In this document: positions 1 to 6,905 of the stretch, piece by piece
Position numbering within the stretch: the first letter of the stretch is position 1
How the letters are laid out: every line of letters begins with the position of its first letter
Source of the DNA: Chloroflexota bacterium
Lineage (GTDB): Bacteria > Chloroflexota > UBA6077 > CF-72
DNA: 32,975 nucleotides
NCBI GenBank assembly: GCA_019239775.1
Contig: JAFAZN010000018.1
Coordinates: 1-32,975 of the forward strand
Direction of reading: 5' to 3'
Program-made: the position numbers and the translations under genes
The notes under the pieces: generated by a model
The model's input: the letters and a program-made list of their open reading frames with translations, nothing else
What the model was told of the DNA's origin: nothing
Database searches by the model: none

Positions 1-50
1 GGACATCACTCCGTGAGGGACATCACGCTGTGAATGACCTCAGTCCGTGC
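1..50. repeat. Three degenerate 16-17 bp tandem units
   Basis: Three imperfect units lie head to tail at 1-17, 18-34 and 35-50. The first two begin GGACATCAC and the third keeps GACCTCA followed by TCCGTG. Units one and two contain a small dyad, TCAC and GTGA around three bases. The array is cut by the window edge, so its true length is unknown. It lies downstream of the FAD oxidoreductase stop codon and nothing coding is evident in it. Confidence 0.5.
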
Positions 51-85
51 GGGGCGTTCGGGCGCGAAGCGGGGGTGGCTATGCG

Positions 86-1288
86 CTAGAGGATGTCTAG
101 CGGCCGCTCGAGCATTTGGCGCTGGGGGCGGAAGGGGTTCTCGCTTAGGCGGCCGAGCATAGCGTCTACGGTCATGCGCGAGCCGCCGGCGCTGGCCATG
201 ATCCCGTGGCCACTGTAGCCGCAATTGAGCACGAGACCATCAACGTCGCTGGGACCAAGGAGCGGACGGTGATCGGCGGTATAGGTGTACTGACCTGCCT
301 GCAGCAGCCAGTACAGCGAACCGTCGTCCCAGGCTGACTCCCACAGCGGACTCAAGCGAGCGAGACTGGTCGGCGACCTCGGATCCAGCAACCTGAATGC
401 GAAGTCAGCGCTGGTGGGCACGTTGTCCAGCGGCTCGCCAGCAGGCGTACGAGGGTCGGTAAAGAGGCCGTAGCATCCGCGCAGCCCAGGGCGCCAGTGG
501 GCCGCGGTTTCCTCGTGGATGGTCATCGGTCCATCCGCGGGCAGCGCGGGCAGCTCTGGGATCACGAGCTTGTGGCGGATCGTCGGGCGAAGATCCAAAC
601 GCAGGCCAGCCAAAGCCGCTACTTGCGCGGCAAACGGTCCAGCCGCCACAACCGCGGACTCGCACGCGATGGTGCCGCGAGGTGTCTGGACACCTACGAC
701 GCGGTCGCCCTGGCGGACGAAGCCAGTTGCCGTCGTGTTGAGCACAATTGCGGCGCCACTTGCGCGTGCATAGCCAAAGGTGAGCCACTTGGGATCCAGC
801 CAGCCATCACTGGCGCGGAAGCGAGCCTGGACGATGTCTTGGCTGAGATAGGAAAAGCGATAGCGTGCCTCGTCGCCACTGAGCAGCTCGACATCCCGCA
901 CGCCCCAGCCATGCAGCGCTTCCACAAAATGGCGCTGATGCGCCACTCCGACATCAGAGGTAGCGCAAAACAGATAGCCCTGCTTGCGCAAGCCGAGGTC
1001 GTAGCCATCGAGTTCGGTTCGGTCGGCGAACTGCTCGAAGAGCTCGATGCCTTCACGCACCAGGGCGATCTCTTCGGGATTGTCGAACTGAAGTCGGAAG
1101 GCGCCGGTGGAGGCCGGCGTGGTGAGCGTACAAAGCGCGGGGCGTTTTTCCAGCAGCACCACGCGCAGGCCTGCCTTGCACGCGAAGAACGCGGTGGCAG
1201 CTCCAACGATGCCGCCTCCGATTACGACGACATCGGCGATTTGCGGCAGGTCTTCAACGTAGCGCGGGGCAGGCCACGGTACGGTCAT
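86..1288 (-). CDS. FAD-dependent oxidoreductase, DAO/glycine-sarcosine oxidase family
   Basis: A 400-residue flavoprotein of the D-amino-acid oxidase fold. An N-terminal Rossmann strand carries GGGIVG at about residues 24-29, followed by the ribose-binding acidic residue in LLEK near residue 48. The C-terminus has the usual FAD-contacting segment (NCGYSGHGIMASAGGS). Members oxidise amines or amino acids such as glycine or sarcosine, usually to an imine plus hydrogen peroxide; the substrate cannot be read from sequence. The ATG at 1288 was chosen because it overlaps the upstream cupin stop codon as ATGA; a GTG at 1303 is an alternative that adds five residues. It is the second gene of a two-gene operon, so both proteins probably act on one small-molecule pathway. 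No signal peptide or membrane segment is seen. Confidence 0.88.
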   Translation of the reverse strand: MTVPWPAPRYVEDLPQIADVVVIGGGIVGAATAFFACKAGLRVVLLEKRPALCTLTTPASTGAFRLQFDNPEEIALVREGIELFEQFADRTELDGYDLGLRKQGYLFCATSDVGVAHQRHFVEALHGWGVRDVELLSGDEARYRFSYLSQDIVQARFRASDGWLDPKWLTFGYARASGAAIVLNTTATGFVRQGDRVVGVQTPRGTIACESAVVAAGPFAAQVAALAGLRLDLRPTIRHKLVIPELPALPADGPMTIHEETAAHWRPGLRGCYGLFTDPRTPAGEPLDNVPTSADFAFRLLDPRSPTSLARLSPLWESAWDDGSLYWLLQAGQYTYTADHRPLLGPSDVDGLVLNCGYSGHGIMASAGGSRMTVDAMLGRLSENPFRPQRQMLERPLDIL

Positions 1289-1725
1289 GAAGTTGGCTGC
1301 CACGTTCCCTGGACGGGTACGGCTTCATCGTCACCCGGCCAGGGCGGCATGGTGGTGATCGCGACTTCCAGGGCCGCATCACCCACGGTGCGGAACTGAA
1401 ACTCGGCGCCGAGCGGGATCGTCACGGCAACGCCCGGCTCGAGCTCGGTGACCTCTTCGCTCCCTGCGGAATGGCGCCAGAGTTGGCCGCGGCCTGCCAG
1501 GCACAGCCACACCTCCTGGACTGTGCGGTGTCGCACGGCCCGAGTCACGCAGCCAGGTCGCAAGGTGCAGTGCACCATGCTGCCGCCATCAAGCTGGACC
1601 AGCAGCCGGATCTCGGAGCCGTCGGGCGCGAGCGCATCGTACTGGCGGCCAACGCGCGCGGTCTGCCAGGTCACGAGGGAGATTGTGCCGGTTCGGGTGT
1701 GGCCCGTGGCCTGCAGCTGTCCCAC
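1285..1725 (-). CDS. Small cupin-fold protein coupled to the FAD oxidoreductase
   Basis: About 146 residues with a beta-rich, single-cupin look: a first half around GGSMVHCTLRPGCVTRAVRH and a second half with a glycine-proline turn (ELEPGVAVTIPLGAEFQFRTVGD). The histidines of the classic first cupin motif are only partly recognisable, so metal binding is uncertain. Similar small cupins act as sensors, sugar-binding domains or dioxygenases. Its stop overlaps the start of the FAD enzyme by four bases, indicating translational coupling. The start is unclear: GTG at 1725 lacks a Shine-Dalgarno sequence, and an in-frame GTG near 1674 would remove about 17 poorly conserved residues. Confidence 0.65.
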   Translation of the reverse strand: MGQLQATGHTRTGTISLVTWQTARVGRQYDALAPDGSEIRLLVQLDGGSMVHCTLRPGCVTRAVRHRTVQEVWLCLAGRGQLWRHSAGSEEVTELEPGVAVTIPLGAEFQFRTVGDAALEVAITTMPPWPGDDEAVPVQGTWQPTS

Positions 1726-1749
1726 CCAGGAGGTGTTTCAACACAGCTC

Positions 1750-2106
1750 ATGGATACCAACCTGAATGCAGTCCAGCGTGGAATGCACGTTGTGGATGCC
1801 ACTGGCGAAGACATCGGACGCGTCGATCTCATCCGTATGGGCGATCCCGAAGCGACCACGACCGCGGGCAATACGGAGATGACGCCGAGACCACTGGATC
1901 TCGTCGCCGAAGCGCTCGGCGATGAGAAGGAGCCAGATGTGCCCGAGCCGCTGCGCAGCCGGCTGGTGCGATCGGGCTATCTCAAACTCGACGGCGCACA
2001 CCTGCTGGAAACCGATCGCTACGTGCCGGCTGACAAGGTTCGTGGCGTCACGGACGACCGGGTGCGCCTCAGCGTTCGGCGGGACGATCTCATCAAAGAG
2101 GAGTAA
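1750..2106 (+). CDS. DUF2171 / PRC-barrel-like protein
   Basis: 118 residues. The first 30 resemble the DUF2171 or PRC-barrel type of beta-barrel (a run of the form MHVVDATGEDIGRVDLIR), and a second barrel-like strand set ends the protein (GAHLLETDRYVPADKVRG, then VRLSVRRDDL). Such proteins are found in stress-related and photosynthesis-related contexts and are thought to be binding or scaffold modules; no enzyme activity is evident. The ATG at 1750 follows a perfect AGGAGG (1728-1733), though the 16-base spacing is long. It is divergent from the cupin, with only about 24 bases between starts, so promoters must overlap coding sequence. It is acidic and soluble. Confidence 0.72.
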   Translation: MDTNLNAVQRGMHVVDATGEDIGRVDLIRMGDPEATTTAGNTEMTPRPLDLVAEALGDEKEPDVPEPLRSRLVRSGYLKLDGAHLLETDRYVPADKVRGVTDDRVRLSVRRDDLIKEE

Positions 2107-2144
2107 GTGCTCGAGCCGCGGCGAGGTCTCCAATAGCAGGTGCC

Positions 2145-2855
2145 TCAGGAGGTAGTCAGTAGTTCAGTGATCGTTACCAGGTGATAGCCCGCTTCACGCA
2201 GGGCGTCGATCGCCGCGGGCAGGACCTCGGCGGTCGTCTCCAGCGTGTGCGGGCTATCGAAGTGCAGCACGATGATCGCGCCGTTGCTCGCTCCGTTGAC
2301 GATGTGGCTGTAGACGCTTTCGGGCGTCGCGTCAGTGGTCCAATCACCACTGTCGACGGTCCACAGGATGGGTCGGTACCCCTCGTCAGCGGCGATCGCT
2401 CGGACGCGCGCATTCCGATAGCCGGCTGAAGGACTCCACAGCGGCCGCGTGCTGCGGCCGGTGACGGCGCTGATCGCGGCGTCGGCATTTTCGAGATCCG
2501 CACGCACCTGGGCGTCCGAAACCTGCGTCAGATCGAAAATGGAATGCCCATGGCTGGCGATCTCGTGGCCTTGCGAGGCGATGAGCTGCAGGACGTCGGG
2601 ATGCCGCTCGGCCCACCAGCCCATCACGAAGAACGTGGCTTTGAGCTGCTTGCCAGCGAGCGTATCGAGAATCGAAGTCGCGGGCTCGAAGCCGGCGCCG
2701 ACGTTGAAGACCAGGGCCAGATTGGCGACCGCCGGATCGCCACGCGTCACCTCCTGGTCGGAGGGCGTGACCGCGGACTGGCCGCGCGCCGCATCTGGGC
2801 GGATCGCGACCAAGGCGAGCAGCGCCACCAGGAGCACGAGAGCGCGAAGCCGCAC
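2145..2855 (-). CDS. Secreted NodB-fold polysaccharide deacetylase homologue, probably inactive
   Basis: 236 residues with an N-terminal signal peptide (about residues 1-25) and a NodB homology domain. The scaffold is clear: LKATFFVMG, GHEIASHGHS, the WTVDSGDW motif near the end and IIVLHFD. Active-site motifs are altered. The usual FDDG reads FNVG at 50-53, so the catalytic-base Asp is Asn51 and the metal-binding Asp is Val52. The second metal histidine of the HTYSH motif aligns with Ile106, while His102 remains. This resembles the YlxY-like branch, where motif 1 is also altered, so a wall-binding rather than deacetylating role is likely. It starts with GTG and is divergent from padR. Confidence 0.82.
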   Translation of the reverse strand: MRLRALVLLVALLALVAIRPDAARGQSAVTPSDQEVTRGDPAVANLALVFNVGAGFEPATSILDTLAGKQLKATFFVMGWWAERHPDVLQLIASQGHEIASHGHSIFDLTQVSDAQVRADLENADAAISAVTGRSTRPLWSPSAGYRNARVRAIAADEGYRPILWTVDSGDWTTDATPESVYSHIVNGASNGAIIVLHFDSPHTLETTAEVLPAAIDALREAGYHLVTITELLTTS

Positions 2856-2893
2856 GTGCTCGGAGTGTACGGCCAGCGTTCAGGCGAAAAAGA

Positions 2894-2946
2894 TTGACAG
2901 TCCGCGCGCCTGGCGTTACGCTCCCGATATATCGAGCGATATATCG
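2894..2946 (+). promoter_or_regulatory. padR promoter with twin-palindrome operator
   Basis: A sigma-70 type promoter has TTGACA at 2894-2899, a 17-bp spacer and TACGCT at 2917-2922. Directly downstream, two identical perfect 10-bp palindromes (CGATATATCG) sit at 2925-2934 and 2937-2946, separated by two bases. The expected transcription start falls inside the first palindrome, so a bound dimer would block initiation. Position just ahead of the padR Shine-Dalgarno sequence (2949-2954) points to autorepression by PadR. The link between site and protein is inferred. Confidence 0.78.
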
Positions 2947-2967
2947 CTAGGAGGTTTTCCAAGAACC

Positions 2968-3636
2968 ATGAGATTCCGACATCGTGATTTCCGCGGACCC
3001 TTTGGCTACGGCCGTTGGGCTGATGACGCAGGTGATTTTCCGTTCGGCCGCTGGGGTCGACGTTGGGGTGGTGGCTTCGGCCCATTTGGCGGCCCTGGTC
3101 CATTCGGTGGCCCGGGCGAGCGCTTCTTCGGCCGCGGCGACCTCAAGTACGTGATCCTCGAGCTGCTCAAGGACCAGCCGCGGCATGGTTACGACATCAT
3201 TCGCGCCCTCGAAGAGCGCATGCGCGGTCGCTACCGTCCGAGCCCTGGCTCGGTGTACCCGACCCTGCAAATGCTCGAAGACCTGGGTTACGTGACCTCG
3301 AGCCAACAAGAGGGCAAGAAGGTCTACACCATCACCGACGAAGGTCGACGGTACCTGACCGAGCAACAGGGGACCATCGACGACATTCGGTCGCGCATCG
3401 CAGCTGGCTGGGACGCCGCCCAGCGGCCCGAGGTCTCCGACCTGATGCACGAGGTGCAGCAGTTGGCGCGGGCGCTGTTCCGACTCGGCACGCGCAACCT
3501 GCAGGATCCCGAGCGGCTCAAGCGGCTGCGCGAGATTGTTGCTCGCACCCGGGCTGAGCTCGACGCCTTCGACAACGAGCCGCGGCCGGCACCGACACCG
3601 ACCGGTGCGCCGCCCAGCGACCCGCGAATGGTCTAA
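2968..3636 (+). CDS. PadR-family transcriptional regulator with Gly/Phe-rich N-terminus
   Basis: 222 residues. Residues 1-55 are rich in Gly, Phe, Arg and Pro and look disordered. The winged helix follows (about 57-130): DLKYVILELLKDQPRHGYDI, then SPGSVYPTLQMLEDLGYV and the wing GKKVYTITDEG. A C-terminal helical region (about 140-205) would form the dimer arm, and the tail is Pro-rich. PadR proteins repress by binding AT-rich dyads and often sense phenolics, drugs or cell-envelope stress. The ATG at 2968 was chosen for its AGGAGG at 2949-2954; an open frame upstream has no supporting signal. The twin CGATATATCG operator in front suggests autoregulation. No drug-efflux partner gene lies immediately downstream. 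Confidence 0.92.
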   Translation: MRFRHRDFRGPFGYGRWADDAGDFPFGRWGRRWGGGFGPFGGPGPFGGPGERFFGRGDLKYVILELLKDQPRHGYDIIRALEERMRGRYRPSPGSVYPTLQMLEDLGYVTSSQQEGKKVYTITDEGRRYLTEQQGTIDDIRSRIAAGWDAAQRPEVSDLMHEVQQLARALFRLGTRNLQDPERLKRLREIVARTRAELDAFDNEPRPAPTPTGAPPSDPRMV

Positions 3637-3660
3637 AAGAACAGCACGGAACAGGACGAA

Positions 3661-4188
3661 GTGGCGGCGGGCATGGTGCTCGTCGCCACTCCACGTGAGC
3701 CGCCCGGTTCGACGTTCGACCGTGCGGTGATTCTTCTGGTGGATGCCGAACCGAACGGCATCGTTGCCGGAATCTGCATCAATCGCCCGCTCGAGACGCG
3801 GGTGGTGGACTCGTCGGCGCTAGCGCTGCTGTTTGTGCCAGAGCCGGATGCCCACGCCTTTTGGGGTGGACCGATGGGCAGTGATCCAGCAATCCTGGCG
3901 CAGTTTCATCCAGCCGCCACCGATGGGCTCGAATGGTTCCACCTGCCGATTCAGCAGCGGCGGCCTTTTCCGTTACCGGACGTTGGGGTTATCGCGGTGG
4001 CGGAACACACCGCGCCATTTGAGGACCGCATCCTGCGAGCGCGGCTGTTTGTTGGGCTCTGCGTGTGGGGGCGCGGTCAGCTCGAACGCGAGGTCGCAAA
4101 CGGCGACTGGCAAGTCCGAGCGGCGACCGCCGACGACATATTTTCTCCGCAACCAGAGCACCTTTGGGCAGCGCTCACGGGGCAGTGA
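3661..4188 (+). CDS. YqgE/AlgH family protein (DUF179)
   Basis: 175 residues covering the whole YqgE/AlgH domain: the N-terminal signature MVLVATPREPPGSTFDRAV, a GIVAGICINRP strand-turn, FWGGPMG, and the C-terminal GRGQLEREVANGDWQVR motif. Its biochemical function is not established; AlgH was named from alginate regulation in Pseudomonas. The protein is soluble. The start is GTG at 3661 with an AGGACG-like sequence just ahead; ATG at 3673 is also possible. It lies 24 bases after padR, so it may be cotranscribed with it. Confidence 0.85.
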   Translation: MAAGMVLVATPREPPGSTFDRAVILLVDAEPNGIVAGICINRPLETRVVDSSALALLFVPEPDAHAFWGGPMGSDPAILAQFHPAATDGLEWFHLPIQQRRPFPLPDVGVIAVAEHTAPFEDRILRARLFVGLCVWGRGQLEREVANGDWQVRAATADDIFSPQPEHLWAALTGQ

Positions 4189-4245
4189 GCTTGTTCTGTG
4201 GCATGTAGCTTGCTCATGCGGCGCTGCCCTCCCGCTGATTGATAG

Positions 4246-5529
4246 ATGCTGTCGCAAACTCAATCAGGCCTGGTCGGCGTGCCGTTTGCGCGTCGTCGAG
4301 CCTTTCTTCGCGGTGAATTTCTCGCCGAGGCGGGATGTGCGACGGACAACGTGTACCTGCTCAGTCGTGGGCAAGTGCGCTGCTTTTCGCTGAGCGAAGA
4401 CGGCTGCGAAGCGACGACCGCCGTCCTCGGCCCGGGCCAGCTGGTGGGTGTCGGTGGCCTGTTCGGCAGCCGCACCCACGGTGTGTTCGTTCAGGCGCTG
4501 ACGCCGATGCAAACGTGGGTCATGCCCACTACGGCCTGGGAGCAGGAGATGCACCGCAACCCCATGTTGCTGGGTCTGGTGGTGGGCGCCCTCGCCCAGC
4601 GAGTGGCGATGGCCGAGGGGCTGCTGCGTGACGTGCTGCTGCTGCCGGTCCGCGATCGACTCGGGGACGTTGAGCTGCGCCTGGCCGCAACGCTTGGCGG
4701 CAGTCGGCCGGCCTTGAGTCGCTCGCAGCTGGCGGGTCTGGTGCAAGCGCGACCGGAAACGTTGACGCGGGTGGTACCGACGTTTCCCATGCGGAAGGAC
4801 TCATGGAGAGAAGCGTCCGACGGAATGAAGACGCGCAAACCCGCGAGAGCCAAGGCGCGCAGCCGCAGGACTTTCCGTGAGGGCGATGTCCTCGAGGACC
4901 TCGATGCACCGCTTGGGTGCGTGAATGAAGTCCTCGAAGGACAGCTACAGATTGCGTTGGCGGGAATCGACAAACGCGAGCTGGCGGTGCAGACGCTGCA
5001 GGCCGGCGATATCCTCGGCATCGCTGGGCTCGTCGGCCTGCCGCCGAACGGTCTTCGCGCCCTGGCGTTGACCGACGGCGCCATGCGCACGATTGGCGCG
5101 CGCGAGCTGTTACGGGCAATCTGCGATGATCCGCCGCGCCTGGAGGCGCTGGCGCAACAGCTTGGCACCGCGCTGGGCCAGCTGGAGCGGCGCCTGGGCT
5201 TCGCGGCGACGCGTACGGCTCGCCAACGGCTAGTTGTCTACTTGCGCGAGCTGGAACGCCAGGCCCCCGAGGACAGGCGCGCGCGGTCGCATGCGTGGCT
5301 CGCGGGACGCATCGGGAGCAGCCGCGAAACGGTCACGCGTGCGTTACGCGTTCTCGAACAGGACGGCGTCATCACGCGTGACGGCCGCCAGGTCCGCCTC
5401 AGCGGTGCGGCAGGCACGCTCCTCTTCCCGCAGAGCGCTCGTCAACAAGGCCAGCACCGCCGCGGCGTACACGAGGCCGCCCGGTATCCACATGATCAGT
5501 CCCGCCAGCTGCTGGTCGTCGATCGATGA
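4246..5529 (+). CDS. Tandem Crp/Fnr-type regulator (two modules; possible frameshift fusion)
   Basis: 427 residues holding two Crp-like modules in series. Module 1 has a cyclic-nucleotide-type beta-barrel (about 10-115) and the first part of a helix-turn-helix (LSRSQLAGLVQARPETLTRVV) that then loses its wing. Module 2 has a second barrel (about 205-315) and a complete helix-turn-helix with wing (AWLAGRIGSSRETVTRALRV, then DGVITRDGRQVRLSG). Family members usually have one of each in about 220 residues. In another frame the bases after LTRVV read HAEGLMERSVRR, a good wing, with a stop at 4878-4880; module 2 has its own ATG at 4825. Either two genes were joined by an indel near 4777-4790 or this is a true fusion. 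No cysteines suggest an Fe-S sensor. The last 40 residues lie antisense to ctaG and are probably unconserved. Confidence 0.8.
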   Translation: MLSQTQSGLVGVPFARRRAFLRGEFLAEAGCATDNVYLLSRGQVRCFSLSEDGCEATTAVLGPGQLVGVGGLFGSRTHGVFVQALTPMQTWVMPTTAWEQEMHRNPMLLGLVVGALAQRVAMAEGLLRDVLLLPVRDRLGDVELRLAATLGGSRPALSRSQLAGLVQARPETLTRVVPTFPMRKDSWREASDGMKTRKPARAKARSRRTFREGDVLEDLDAPLGCVNEVLEGQLQIALAGIDKRELAVQTLQAGDILGIAGLVGLPPNGLRALALTDGAMRTIGARELLRAICDDPPRLEALAQQLGTALGQLERRLGFAATRTARQRLVVYLRELERQAPEDRRARSHAWLAGRIGSSRETVTRALRVLEQDGVITRDGRQVRLSGAAGTLLFPQSARQQGQHRRGVHEAARYPHDQSRQLLVVDR

Positions 5530-6150
5530 ATAGGTCGCGTACAGCGGCCGCGCGGCGAAGGTGAACAGGGCGCCGATCAAGGTGCCCTCGAGCATGGGCA
5601 GGGCGAAGTAGAGGACGCCCGCAATTTTCGGCAGTCGCCTTGGTCCGCCGTCGGGGTGGATAACCGGGTACCAGAACAGCAAAGCGGTCCCGAAGAACAT
5701 GACGTGCTCGAGGTAGTGGACGGGTGTTTGACCCTGAGCGAGGTCGTACAGCACTGGCAAGTGCCAGAGCGCAAAGGTCGCGGCGTACATCGCCACGGCC
5801 GTGCGCGGTCCGACCGCAGTCAAGCCTTTGAAGAGGCTGGCCGCGCCACGCCGCTCCTGGCGCGGAAGACCCAGCAGCAGCGGCACCATGGGCTTTCCCA
5901 GCAGCAGCAGCGGGGCCGCGCCGAGCGCCAGCAGCAGATGCTCGGTCATGTGCGCGCTGAACAGCTGCTGGTCGTACGTGCCGACAGGCGAGCACAGCGC
6001 GATCAGGATGAGCCCGAGACCGACGCCGAAGTACACCGCGCTGGCGGTCTTACGGCGTTTGAGCTGGCGCCAGCCGCGCGCGTACAGGACGGCCGCCAGG
6101 GCAGTACCGAGGAGGATGACCGGATCGAAGGACCACCGGCTGAGGTCCAC
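5344..6150 (-). CDS. ctaG: Cytochrome c oxidase assembly factor CtaG (caa3 type)
   Basis: 268-residue polytopic membrane protein of the caa3_CtaG family, with about seven hydrophobic helices. Family marks include the histidine-rich helices HMTEHLLLALG, FALWHLPVLYD and VHYLEHVMFFG, probably copper-contacting. CtaG proteins are needed for the CuB/CuA centres of caa3-type oxidases. It is divergent from the act-cox operon starting at 6255, which matches that role. Its 3' end overlaps the end of the double Crp regulator by 186 bases on the opposite strand; the last transmembrane helix lies inside the overlap, so the ctaG frame is the better supported of the two there. Confidence 0.92.
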   Translation of the reverse strand: MDLSRWSFDPVILLGTALAAVLYARGWRQLKRRKTASAVYFGVGLGLILIALCSPVGTYDQQLFSAHMTEHLLLALGAAPLLLLGKPMVPLLLGLPRQERRGAASLFKGLTAVGPRTAVAMYAATFALWHLPVLYDLAQGQTPVHYLEHVMFFGTALLFWYPVIHPDGGPRRLPKIAGVLYFALPMLEGTLIGALFTFAARPLYATYSSIDDQQLAGLIMWIPGGLVYAAAVLALLTSALREEERACRTAEADLAAVTRDDAVLFENA

Positions 6151-6186
6151 GATTCCATCATCGCGCGTCGCGGGGCGCGCGGCGAA

Positions 6187-6202
6187 TTGTGACGAATGTC
6201 AA
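6187..6202. promoter_or_regulatory. Possible Crp/Fnr-type site between ctaG and actA
   Basis: The 16 bases TTGTGACGAATGTCAA keep the outer TTG and CAA and the inner A and T of an Fnr-like dyad, but two inner base pairs do not match. It lies midway in the 104-bp space between the divergent ctaG and actA starts, where a regulator of both would bind. The neighbouring double Crp gene is a candidate binder. This rests on one imperfect site and position only. Confidence 0.3.
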
Positions 6203-6254
6203 CCGGGGCCCTAGCGGACTCTGGCTCAATCGTTAGGGAGACGACAGAAGTGGT

Positions 6255-6905
6255 GTGGCGCAGGTCTTTGGCCCAGGAGCAACCAGTCTTGCACGATTTA
6301 CGCTCGGTGGCTCGCTGCTGGGCCTGGGAGTCCTGTTCGTTGTCCTGGAGCTGTACGTCCGCTCACCCTATGTGACCAACGTCGGGCAGCCGGTGGATCA
6401 GCCGGTGCCATTCAGTCACAAGCACCACGTCACCGACGACGGTATCGACTGTCGCTACTGCCACACCACCGTTGAAAACTCGGCCTTTGCCGGCATGCCT
6501 GCGACCCAGGTGTGTATGAACTGTCACTCCGAAATTTGGGCGCAGTCGCCAGTGCTGGAGCCGGTGCGAGCAAGTTTCGCCAGCGGACAGCCCATCGAGT
6601 GGAACCGTGTCACGCGCTTACCGGGGTTCGTGTATTTCGATCACTCCATCCACGTGCAAAATGGTGTCGGCTGTTCCACCTGCCACGGCCGGGTGGACCA
6701 GATGCCGCTCACGTATAAGACGGAGTCCATGCAGATGAGTTTCTGCCTGGATTGCCACCAGGATCCCGCGAAGTTCGTCCGGCCGAAGGACCAGGTGTTC
6801 AACATGGCCTGGCAGCCGCCTGCCAACCAGGACGAGCTGGGGCGTCAACTGGTGGCGGAGTACCACATTCAGTCGAAGATCAGTTGTGACACATGCCACC
6901 GATGA
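6255..6905 (+). CDS. actA: Alternative complex III subunit ActA, pentaheme cytochrome c
   Basis: 216 residues with one N-terminal membrane anchor (about 16-36) and five CxxCH heme-binding motifs, at residues 66-70, 87-91, 140-144, 164-168 and 211-215. This is the heme count known for ActA. In alternative complex III, which replaces the bc1 complex, ActA takes electrons from the ActB Fe-S chain toward ActE and the oxidase on the outer face of the membrane. The GTG at 6255 follows GGGAG at 6236-6240. It is the first gene of a twelve-gene respiratory operon. Its stop overlaps the actB ATG as ATGA. Several extra His residues (for example in SHKHH) may be distal heme ligands. Confidence 0.95.
   Translation: MAQVFGPGATSLARFTLGGSLLGLGVLFVVLELYVRSPYVTNVGQPVDQPVPFSHKHHVTDDGIDCRYCHTTVENSAFAGMPATQVCMNCHSEIWAQSPVLEPVRASFASGQPIEWNRVTRLPGFVYFDHSIHVQNGVGCSTCHGRVDQMPLTYKTESMQMSFCLDCHQDPAKFVRPKDQVFNMAWQPPANQDELGRQLVAEYHIQSKISCDTCHR

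Noticed and set aside
497..1399. Long plus-strand open frame opposite the FAD oxidoreductase
   Set aside because: It is antisense to a well-conserved flavoprotein and shows no family features; long antisense frames are common at this GC content.
2449..2967. Upstream in-frame extension of padR
   Set aside because: It runs through the deacetylase gene, promoter and operators; the ATG at 2968 has its own AGGAGG.
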